Assembly: GCA_009845645.1 (NCBI GenBank)
Contig: VXZF01000026.1
Location: 1-6,758 of the forward strand
DNA from: Gemmatimonadota bacterium
GTDB lineage: Bacteria > Latescibacterota > UBA2968 > UBA8231
Length of the DNA stretch: 6,758 nt
Direction of reading: 5' to 3'
The translations under genes were made by a program, and so were the position numbers. The notes under the pieces were generated by a model. The model was not told the origin of the DNA. It made no database searches and saw only the letters and a program-made list of their open reading frames with translations. This document shows positions 1 through 6,133 of this stretch, in pieces. Numbering within the stretch: position 1 is the stretch's first letter; every line of letters starts with the position of its first letter.

Positions 1-54
1 AATAAAGGGATTTTACAGGCTGTCTGAACTTTAACAGCTCCAATCACTTAACTC

Positions 55-62
55 GGGAGGGG
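55..62 (+). promoter_or_regulatory. Shine-Dalgarno site of the TonB-dependent receptor
   Basis: GGGAGGGG lies five bases before the ATG at 68 and is a strong match to the 16S anti-Shine-Dalgarno sequence. It fixes the start of the receptor gene, which then opens directly with a signal peptide. The leader before it (1-54) is clearly richer in A and T than the coding sequence. I could not find a convincing -35/-10 pair in it, so the promoter probably lies upstream of the window. Confidence 0.75.
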
Positions 63-67
63 TTATT

Positions 68-2734
68 ATGCGGAGCATATATGAGGACTTGGCCGGTCTA
101 ATACGTCTGTTGGGGACGACTGCTCTGAGTCTCGTCCTCGTCGGTTCGTTCGTCGTCGGGCAGGCCGCGTGGTCCGAAGAGACTGAGGACGAGGACGAGG
201 AGGGGGCCTATACCGAGGATATCTATCTGATGGAAGAAGCCATCGTCGTGGGATCGCGCCATGCGCCGCGCTCGGAGAAGGAGTCGGCTGCGCCCGTAGA
301 TGTGCTGAATGCCGACGAACTGCGCACGCAAGCTGCGGTCGATATGGACGACATGCTGCGCACCTTGGCTCCATCGTACAATATCCAGCGGCACGGCATT
401 GACGACGAAGCAACCTTGGTACGCCCGGCCACTCTGCGGGGTCTGCCGCCGGACAACCTGCTGGTGCTGGTCAACGGCAAGCGCCGCCATCGCTCCGGCG
501 TGATCGCACTGTTGGGTAGTTCGCTCAATACGGGATCGCAAGGGCCGGATTTGAGCGTGATTCCAGCTATTGCTTTGAGGCAAATGGAACTGCTGCGCGA
601 CGGGGCGGCAGCCCAGTACGGGTCCGACGCCATCGCCGGGGTGCTGAACCTGCGATTGCGCGAAGCCTCCGAAGGGGTGCTGGTGGAAACGCGAGGGGGC
701 CAGTACTTCGAGGGAGACGGTAGTTTGTACCAAGTCGCCGCCAATGTCGGCCTGCCGCTTACTGAGGACGGTTTTTTCAACGTCAGCGTCGAGTACCGCC
801 AGAGCGATCCAACCATCCGCAGCGGCCAACGCGCCAATGCGGCGATGCTGAGAGAGAGGGGCTATCCCGTCAAAGAGCCGGCGCAGATTTGGGGCAGTCC
901 CGACCTCGATGGCGTGTGGAACACTTTTTTTAACAGTGGAGTTGATCTCGGCAATGGGACTGAAGCCTATAGCTTTGGCGGCTGGGCCAAGCGCCGCGCC
1001 GAAGGAGGCTTTTTCTTCCGGGCTCCAGGTACCTCCTCGGCGCGCAGCAGCGTATTTCGCATCGGCGATCAGCGAGCCGTAGCCGATCTCGACCCGGACG
1101 ACGACATTGATCCCGCGAACTTGGAAGTGCCCTCTCTGGACGCCAGCTTCGACGAGACCCAAGCTTTCGTCGATGAGTACCAGGGCGATCTCTTTCTGTT
1201 CAACGAGCGCTTCCCGGGTGGTTTTACGCCGCGCTTTGGAGCGGATATCCGCGATGTGAGCTTGGTGGCCGGCCTGCGCAGTGCCCGCTCTGGCGGCCTT
1301 AAATGGGATGCCAGCGTCAGCGCCGCCCGCAGCAATATCGAATTCTTCATCTTCAATACCATCAACGCCTCGCTGGGGCCGGATACGCCGACGTCGTTCC
1401 GCCCGCGCGACTACATCCAGACCGAAGTCGCAGCCAACCTCGATTTCTCATACGCGATGGAGGTGGGCGGTTTGGCTTCGCCGCTCGGCCTCGCTTGGGG
1501 CGCGGAATGGCGCCAGGAGACCTTTGAGTCCGTGGCCGGCGATGAAGCCTCCTATGTGGTGGGCCCCTTTGCCGCTCAGGGTTTTAGCAGCGGTTCTAAC
1601 GGCTATCAGGGGCTGCACCCGAATAACGCCGGCAAGTGGGATCGTCCCAACTATGCCTTGTACGTGGATTTGCAGGCGGACGTGGTGCCGCAGCTCCAGC
1701 TCGGTACGGCTGTGCGCTACGAGGATTTCTATCAAGACTTTGGCAATACCCTCAACGGCAAGCTCTCAGCCTTGTTGCGGGCTAGCGACCGGGTCAACTT
1801 GCGCTCGACGATCAGCACTGGGTTCCGCGCCCCGTCGCCCGGTCAGGCCAATCTCCGCGCCGTGACCACCGGCTTTTCCGGCACCGGCGGCTTGACCGAG
1901 CAGGGGCAGGTGCCGCCGACCCATCCCATTGCCGCGGCCTTGGGCGGCGAGGAACTGACCGAGGAGAAGTCCGTGGGATTTTCCGTCGGCACCACCATGG
2001 AACTCGCCGACGATTTTGATCTGACCCTCGACTACTTCGATATTGCCATCGAAGATCGCATCGCCCTGACTGGGAATATCAAGATCACCGACCAAATTGC
2101 CCAGATCATCCGGGACGATGAATCCCTCCAGGGCGTCAGCGTCCTCCAGGAAGTCAAGTTTTTCTCCAATGACTTCGACACCCGTACCCAGGGAATTGAC
2201 TTGGTGCTGTCGTGGACGCGGACGTGGAACACCCAATCCCTGTCGCACGTCGATGTCGCCTATAATTGGACTCGGAACATCCTCGAGGACTTTTCGCAGG
2301 TGCGGACCGTCAGCGAATTCCTCGGCAAGCCTTTGAACGAACCGATCATCTTCAAGCTGATGACGCCCCGACGCGAGGTGGAACTGGCGGACATGAACCC
2401 CAATCATCGCTTGGTGCTGACCGGCAGCCACCAAATGGGGGCTTGGAACGGTATGTTGCGGCCCAGCTACTTTAGCGATTGGAAAGCCTGCCGCTTCCAG
2501 GACAACAGTTGCGGCGATCTCGATTCCTTTGACGGGGGCGTTATTGTCGATGCCGAAGTCGGCTACACCTTTGCCGAGCGCTATCAGTTGAGCGTGGGAG
2601 CGCAGAATATTTTGGACTCAGTGCCCGAAGCCGCGCCCGAGGAGACCGCCGGTCAGGGCAATCTGCGCCCGGAGAGCACGCCTTGGGATTACAACGGTGC
2701 TTTCTGGTACACGCGCTTGTTTGCGGAATTTTGA
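68..2734 (+). CDS. TonB-dependent outer-membrane receptor, complete, substrate unknown
   Basis: This is an 888-residue outer-membrane active transporter; such proteins import a ligand (often an iron complex, sometimes a cofactor or sugar) using energy from TonB-ExbB-ExbD. Residues 1-34 are a signal peptide with a hydrophobic core around 15-33. Residues 37-57 are strongly acidic, followed by a TonB-box-like EEAIVVGSR at 56-64. The plug domain covers about 70-200, with LRGLPPDNLLVLVNGKRRHR (123-142) and LRDGAAAQYGSDAIAGV (176-192), both hallmarks. The barrel follows, with FTPRFGADI (386-394), STGFRAPSP (583-591), MNPNHRLVL (776-784), and a C-terminal phenylalanine suited to BAM recognition. Length is normal for the class. 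There is no N-terminal carboxypeptidase-regulatory-like domain and no SusD next door, so it is not a SusC-type glycan importer. The only two cysteines (808, 815) sit close together late in the barrel, perhaps in one surface loop. Family assignment is firm; the substrate cannot be read from the sequence. Confidence 0.96.
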   Translation: MRSIYEDLAGLIRLLGTTALSLVLVGSFVVGQAAWSEETEDEDEEGAYTEDIYLMEEAIVVGSRHAPRSEKESAAPVDVLNADELRTQAAVDMDDMLRTLAPSYNIQRHGIDDEATLVRPATLRGLPPDNLLVLVNGKRRHRSGVIALLGSSLNTGSQGPDLSVIPAIALRQMELLRDGAAAQYGSDAIAGVLNLRLREASEGVLVETRGGQYFEGDGSLYQVAANVGLPLTEDGFFNVSVEYRQSDPTIRSGQRANAAMLRERGYPVKEPAQIWGSPDLDGVWNTFFNSGVDLGNGTEAYSFGGWAKRRAEGGFFFRAPGTSSARSSVFRIGDQRAVADLDPDDDIDPANLEVPSLDASFDETQAFVDEYQGDLFLFNERFPGGFTPRFGADIRDVSLVAGLRSARSGGLKWDASVSAARSNIEFFIFNTINASLGPDTPTSFRPRDYIQTEVAANLDFSYAMEVGGLASPLGLAWGAEWRQETFESVAGDEASYVVGPFAAQGFSSGSNGYQGLHPNNAGKWDRPNYALYVDLQADVVPQLQLGTAVRYEDFYQDFGNTLNGKLSALLRASDRVNLRSTISTGFRAPSPGQANLRAVTTGFSGTGGLTEQGQVPPTHPIAAALGGEELTEEKSVGFSVGTTMELADDFDLTLDYFDIAIEDRIALTGNIKITDQIAQIIRDDESLQGVSVLQEVKFFSNDFDTRTQGIDLVLSWTRTWNTQSLSHVDVAYNWTRNILEDFSQVRTVSEFLGKPLNEPIIFKLMTPRREVELADMNPNHRLVLTGSHQMGAWNGMLRPSYFSDWKACRFQDNSCGDLDSFDGGVIVDAEVGYTFAERYQLSVGAQNILDSVPEAAPEETAGQGNLRPESTPWDYNGAFWYTRLFAEF
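185..202 (+). repeat. In-frame GAGGAC tandem repeat coding an acidic run
   Basis: Two perfect GAGGAC units are followed by a GAGGAG variant. In the receptor frame they encode Glu-Asp-Glu-Asp-Glu-Glu (residues 40-45), the core of the acidic linker between the signal peptide and the TonB box. Units of six bases keep the frame if the copy number changes, so the length of this linker could vary between strains. Confidence 0.6.
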
Positions 2735-2776
2735 TTGCAAGCCGTCTAAAGAGAGTCTGACCGAGCAGACGGTGGA

Positions 2777-2811
2777 AGATGCGGCCGAGCAGTACAAGCT
2801 CGGCCGCATTT
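2777..2811. terminator. Strong hairpin between convergent genes, probable bidirectional terminator
   Basis: ATGCGGCCGAGC (2779-2790) and GCTCGGCCGCAT (2798-2809) form a perfect 12-bp stem around a 7-base loop. One G-T and one A-T pair can extend it to 14 pairs. It sits 43 bases after the receptor stop and 48 bases after the end of the gene on the other strand, which is where a terminator shared by two convergent genes is expected. The T tract is weak (ATTTCC on the plus strand, ATCTTCC on the minus strand), so efficiency as an intrinsic terminator is uncertain. A smaller 5-bp stem, GTCTG/CAGAC at 2755-2770, precedes it. Nothing else is visible in 2735-2858. Confidence 0.65.
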
Positions 2812-2858
2812 CCATGAGAAGCTCTTTGCGCTTGGATGCTGCTCTGTTTCCGCGACCC

Positions 2859-5186
2859 CTAGTAGGCCACGGCCACGATGCGTCGCACGTTTCGGTCTCC
2901 AGCGTCGCCAGCGATGTGTAACTCAGCTATGTAGAGGCCGGGTGGTACGCGCTGGCCGTATTGGTCGCGGCCGTCCCAGTGCCATGTGATGTGGCCAGCT
3001 TGGCCGTCCCGCTCTTGGGCAAAAAGTGGCCGGCCGGACAAATCGTAGAGCCGCAGGTGTAAGGGGCGAGCGGAGAGCACGTTGATGAGGTCGAAGGAAA
3101 CTAGGAGTTGGTCGTTTATTCCGTCGCCGTTGGGCGTAATGAGCACGGGGCTGAACGAGAGGTCGGCAAAGAGCTGATTGGCTACGGGCAGGCGCACGAC
3201 GTTGGAACTGCTCTCGACCTGGGGTGCGGCGTCGCCTGGGTCAACAAGCTGCCGCACCTGCGCTTTTTGGCTGTCTTCGAGAAAGGCATCGAAGCGAGTT
3301 GCTTGCACATAGACCGGCGCAGTGAAGCGCAGCTCTACGAGTTGGCGGCTGCGGATGCGGCGCGGGAAGGTGACGCGAAAGCCCTGAGCGAGGGCCTCGG
3401 TAGTAACTTCGACAGACTCGCCATCGACAAATGCGGCGTCAAAGCGGGGAGCTGTGGTGGCTTCAATTGCAATTTGGTCGAAGCCATCGCGGGTCGTCAC
3501 GGGCCTCAGGTAGTAGGAAAACTGGGTCTCTTGGCCGGGTGCGACCTGGAGGGGGAACACTTCGCCGACGACCTCGGACGCTAGGGGCTCGCTGAAATAG
3601 CCGGCCAGCCAGTAGAAGTGGGGAGCTTGCGTCGGGCTATCGGACACCAAGCGCACGTCCAGTTCCATAAAGCGGCGCGGAGAAGGCGACTGGAAGGCCG
3701 TGCCCGACGCGCTGTAGATATTGCTCCAGGGACTCCAGTCCGCCCCGGGAATGCGCGTGGTGTCGATTTTGCCCTTAAAACTGGGGATCAGTTTGTCGTA
3801 GCGCTTCTGGGTTACTTCCTTGCCATTTTTGTCGTGAAAAGTGTATTGCTCTACTACCTCATTGCCCGTGCGCGAGCGGATTTCGGTGTGGGTGCCCAAG
3901 GGAGTCTGGGCCTGCCACTCAATCGAGTTGAGATTCTTGCCGTTGCCTAGATCGATGAGCGGCGAGCGGAGACGGACCGCGAGGGGATAGCCTTCGCCGT
4001 ACACTTGGATTTCTTCGGCCGAGCCAGATGCTCGGCAGCCCCAGCTCGCGGCGGCGTCGGGCACGGTTGTGGCGCAGGCGGCGTCCCAAACTAGCCAAGC
4101 GATGCGTACGTAGCGGGCCGGCAAGGTGGGGAACTGGTGGTCGGCTAGCCCGGCCCTGTGGTTTTCGCTGTCGGGGAACCCGGCAAAGTGCCGCGTCCAG
4201 CGGCGGGTGCCGTCGGGGGCGATGGTGCCGTCCGAAGTGAGAACCTCGTAGTTTTTGTAGCTGAAGGAACGCGGACCGCTGGCCCCGGCCCGGGTGCGCA
4301 GTAGGTGTTCGCCGAAGCCACCGCGGATGGCTATGCCGGTAATCAGGCGCACGAAGTCCACTGGATAGACGGCCCCTAAGTCGATGGTGATGTGGCTCCA
4401 AGTGTCGTAGGTGTTGCGCGGCTCGCGCCCGTTGCGCCAGCGATTGAAGATCGAGCCATCGACTAGATTGAGCGCGTTACCCAAGGTGACTTCTTCGGCG
4501 CGGACAAAGGGGTCGATGACTATGTCGATAGTTCCGCCGCGCTCGATGAGGTTGAGGGTGAGATTGTCGCCGATGCTCTGGACCTCGACAGCGACGAGCC
4601 GGGCGTCGGGGACGTGCTTGAGGTTGCGGATTTGTAGGTAGCGGATCGGCGTCAGGTAGAGCGCGTCGCCCGGGGCGAATGCGACGCGGTGGCGCGCGTT
4701 TTCCTTGAAGCGTTCCTTAATGCGGTAGATCAGGGAGCCTTCAATCGGATTGGCTACTTGGTCGAGTTGCGGCTCGCCAGAGGAGAGCAAGAGATCGAAC
4801 AACTCAAAAGGAGGCGCGTCGGCGGCAAAAATGAGTGCGATGCTGTGCGCCGAGACGCTGCGGCCGAGGTCGATTTCCACGAACCAGTCGTCCGGGTCGT
4901 CGTCCGGGCTAGGTGCCCAGCCGGTTGCTGGGTCGCCGTCGAGAAGCGCGGTCGCGTCCCTGGGGTTGGAGCCGGCCCAGCGGATGCCGCCACCTAAAGC
5001 TGTGGCGTCGAGCACGGCATCTACGCCCTTTTGGATGCGCATCGGTTGGATCGCGCCGGTGGGGGCGATTTTGACTGCGCCCATCGGCACTTGCCAGCCG
5101 CGCCAATCGCGCATGGAAGCAAAGCGCAACTGGTCTGCACTCGCGCTACAGGCGAGTAGGACGAGGAGGACGGAGGCAATGGACAT
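2859..5186 (-). CDS. Secreted surface protein with two discoidin-like domains and a C-terminal sorting-type (FlgD-Ig/CHU_C-like) domain
   Basis: Predicted product of 775 residues. Residues 1-17 look like a signal peptide (hydrophobic core, cleavage after SASA); LLAC at 10-13 is an alternative lipobox. The first discoidin (F5/8 type C)-like module is about 70-205, with LLDGD, a following Trp and WFVEIDLG. The second is about 233-400, with NLVDG, ITIDLG, ARYVRIAW and EEIQVYGEGY. Such modules often bind carbohydrate or other surface ligands. Residues 406-534 form a beta-rich region (SPLIDLG, WSPWSNIY, SPSPRRFMELD) that I cannot name, followed by an Ig-like stretch to about 665. The end (678-775) carries TPNGDGIND, LRLYDLSGR, WDGRD and VPPGLY, the pattern of C-terminal domains used in FCB bacteria for type IX-like export or attachment. 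No catalytic domain is recognisable, so an adhesive or structural role is inferred. Start: an in-frame ATG at 5252 adds 22 residues and some positive charge, but it would overlap the divergent gene. Neither start has a Shine-Dalgarno site. Confidence 0.87.
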   Translation of the reverse strand: MSIASVLLVLLACSASADQLRFASMRDWRGWQVPMGAVKIAPTGAIQPMRIQKGVDAVLDATALGGGIRWAGSNPRDATALLDGDPATGWAPSPDDDPDDWFVEIDLGRSVSAHSIALIFAADAPPFELFDLLLSSGEPQLDQVANPIEGSLIYRIKERFKENARHRVAFAPGDALYLTPIRYLQIRNLKHVPDARLVAVEVQSIGDNLTLNLIERGGTIDIVIDPFVRAEEVTLGNALNLVDGSIFNRWRNGREPRNTYDTWSHITIDLGAVYPVDFVRLITGIAIRGGFGEHLLRTRAGASGPRSFSYKNYEVLTSDGTIAPDGTRRWTRHFAGFPDSENHRAGLADHQFPTLPARYVRIAWLVWDAACATTVPDAAASWGCRASGSAEEIQVYGEGYPLAVRLRSPLIDLGNGKNLNSIEWQAQTPLGTHTEIRSRTGNEVVEQYTFHDKNGKEVTQKRYDKLIPSFKGKIDTTRIPGADWSPWSNIYSASGTAFQSPSPRRFMELDVRLVSDSPTQAPHFYWLAGYFSEPLASEVVGEVFPLQVAPGQETQFSYYLRPVTTRDGFDQIAIEATTAPRFDAAFVDGESVEVTTEALAQGFRVTFPRRIRSRQLVELRFTAPVYVQATRFDAFLEDSQKAQVRQLVDPGDAAPQVESSSNVVRLPVANQLFADLSFSPVLITPNGDGINDQLLVSFDLINVLSARPLHLRLYDLSGRPLFAQERDGQAGHITWHWDGRDQYGQRVPPGLYIAELHIAGDAGDRNVRRIVAVAY

Positions 5187-5235
5187 GGTATATTGCAAAG
5201 TACTTTTACCGACTGTGTAAATCAACTTGGACGCT
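5187..5235. promoter_or_regulatory. Divergent promoter region with a 10-bp palindrome
   Basis: This 49-base AT-rich gap separates two divergent genes. On the plus strand, TTGCAA (5193-5198) and TGTAAA (5216-5221) are 17 bases apart, each matching the sigma-70 consensus at four of six positions. On the minus strand, TTGATT (5225-5220) and TACTTT (5202-5197) are also 17 bases apart; TTG plus TACTTTG also resembles the Bacteroidetes -33/-7 pattern imperfectly. The two candidates overlap almost fully. The perfect palindrome AAAGTACTTT (5197-5206) lies inside both and could be an operator. Transcripts from either would have very short leaders, in keeping with the absence of good Shine-Dalgarno sites. 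All of this is by eye. Confidence 0.35.
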
Positions 5236-6063
5236 ATGTTTATGGGACGCATTGTGCTAGGAATCGCCGTGCTGGCTGTGGTGGGCTACGTTTTGGCCGC
5301 GGCCTATCTCTATTTTTTTCAGGAACAATTCGTTTACAGGCCGAGTACTCGCATAGAGGCCACGCCGGCCTCGGTGGGGATGTACTACGAGGAAGTCGCG
5401 CTAGTCGCCAGCGACGGCGTACGGCTGACCGGATGGTACCTGCCATTGGCCGACGCGCGGGGCACGGTACTTTTTTGCCACGGCAATGCGGGCAACATAT
5501 CGCATCTACTCGCAGTGGCCAAGGATGCACATCGGTTGGGTTTGGGAATTCTGCTGTTTGACTATCGCGGCTATGGTCAGAGCGAGGGGACACCCTCTGA
5601 GGAAGGAACGCACCGCGATGCCGAGGCGGCTTGGAATTATTTGGTGCAGGAGGCTGGGCTAGCTCCGGATCAGATCGCGATTATCGGCCGCTCGCTGGGC
5701 GGGCCGATTGCCACACGGCTGGCGCGAGACAAGGCACCGGCCGCCCTGTTCTTGGAGGAAACCTTTACTTCTATACCCGAGTTGGGCCGAGAGTTGTATC
5801 CGATCTTTCCGGTTGACTTGCTCGCCCGCTATCAGTATCCCACGCTGGAGTACTTAAAACAGGTCCAATGCCCAGTGCTGATAAGTCATAGCCGCGGCGA
5901 CATGTTTATTGTATTCGAGCACGGCCAGCGGCTATACGAGGCCGCCAACCAGCCCAAGGCGTTTACCGAACTGCGGGGCGGCCATAGTTCGGCCTTTAGC
6001 GAGGATGCGGCTACGTATGAAGCTGGGGTGGAGGCGTTTTTGACGGAGGTGTTGGGATGGTGA
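5236..6063 (+). CDS. Membrane-anchored alpha/beta hydrolase, BEM46/ABHD13-like serine hydrolase
   Basis: Predicted 275-residue serine hydrolase. An N-terminal hydrophobic helix (about 5-28) should anchor it in the inner membrane. Numbering from the ATG at 5236, the fold shows an HGN oxyanion motif at 82-84, FDYRGYGQSEG at 108-118, and the nucleophile elbow GRSLGG with Ser153. The probable acid is Asp222 in HSRGD, and the probable histidine is His250 in GGHSS, giving a complete Ser-Asp-His triad. Order and spacing match the BEM46/ABHD13/YfhR-like group, whose physiological substrates are mostly unknown; esterase or thioesterase activity is likely. Many relatives read GGHND where this one reads GGHSS. 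Start choice is open: a TTG at 5227, ATG at 5236 and ATG at 5242 are all in frame. The ATG at 5236 is preferred because GGA lies just upstream and the gap to the divergent gene is kept. It may be cotranscribed with the oxidoreductase downstream. Confidence 0.92.
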   Translation: MFMGRIVLGIAVLAVVGYVLAAAYLYFFQEQFVYRPSTRIEATPASVGMYYEEVALVASDGVRLTGWYLPLADARGTVLFCHGNAGNISHLLAVAKDAHRLGLGILLFDYRGYGQSEGTPSEEGTHRDAEAAWNYLVQEAGLAPDQIAIIGRSLGGPIATRLARDKAPAALFLEETFTSIPELGRELYPIFPVDLLARYQYPTLEYLKQVQCPVLISHSRGDMFIVFEHGQRLYEAANQPKAFTELRGGHSSAFSEDAATYEAGVEAFLTEVLGW

Positions 6064-6081
6064 TTGAGGGGATGACGTTAT

Positions 6082-6108
6082 GTAGGGGCGACCAGCCGGT
6101 CCTCCTAC
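6082..6108 (+). repeat. Imperfect palindrome (hairpin A), possibly a dispersed REP-like element
   Basis: GTAGGGG-C-GACC pairs with GGTCCTCCTAC across an AGCC loop. This gives eleven pairs with one G-T pair and one bulged C at 6089. No T tract follows, so it is not a normal intrinsic terminator for the hydrolase gene. The arm TGTAGGGGCGACC resembles short palindromic repeats that I recall from intergenic regions of several uncultured and GC-rich genomes, but there is only one copy here, so its repeat nature is not shown. Confidence 0.4.
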
Positions 6109-6128
6109 CACAAACCAACCTGTGGAGG
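6104..6128 (+). promoter_or_regulatory. Hairpin B covering the ribosome-binding site of the oxidoreductase
   Basis: GGAGG (6124-6128), five bases before the ATG at 6134, is the clear Shine-Dalgarno site and fixes that start. It can be paired completely: CCACA (6108-6112) with TGTGG (6121-6125), then after one bulged A, CCT (6104-6106) with AGG (6126-6128), around an 8-base loop. Bases 6104-6108 are also used by the hairpin just upstream, so the two structures exclude each other. If formed, this hairpin would lower translation initiation. Its stability was judged by eye. Confidence 0.4.
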
Positions 6129-6133
6129 TAGAG

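Noticed and set aside
1..54. Promoter or ligand-responsive leader for the receptor
   Set aside because: TTTACA at 12-17 resembles a -35 element, but no -10 element lies at a proper distance, and no convincing stem or Fur-like palindrome is visible. The region begins at the window edge.
98..1162. Long antisense open frame of 354 codons opposite the receptor gene
   Set aside because: It lies entirely opposite the first part of a clear TonB-dependent receptor. Its product has no recognisable motif and a composition typical of a GC-rich shadow frame.
1766..2434. Antisense open frame of 222 codons opposite the receptor barrel
   Set aside because: It is explained by codon bias in the sense gene, and no family motif or ribosome-binding site is visible.
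3108..3584. Plus-strand open frame of 158 codons inside the surface-protein gene
   Set aside because: It lies opposite the strongly supported Ig-like and C-terminal domains. Its product shows no domain pattern.
3919..4401. Minus-strand frame of 160 codons out of phase with the surface protein
   Set aside because: The Arg/His/Pro-rich product is the usual sign of an off-frame translation of GC-rich coding DNA. There is no evidence of a frameshift in the main gene.
68..5186. SusC/SusD-type polysaccharide utilisation locus
   Set aside because: The receptor lacks the N-terminal domain typical of SusC. No SusD or glycosidase is present, and the neighbouring surface protein is convergent rather than in one operon.
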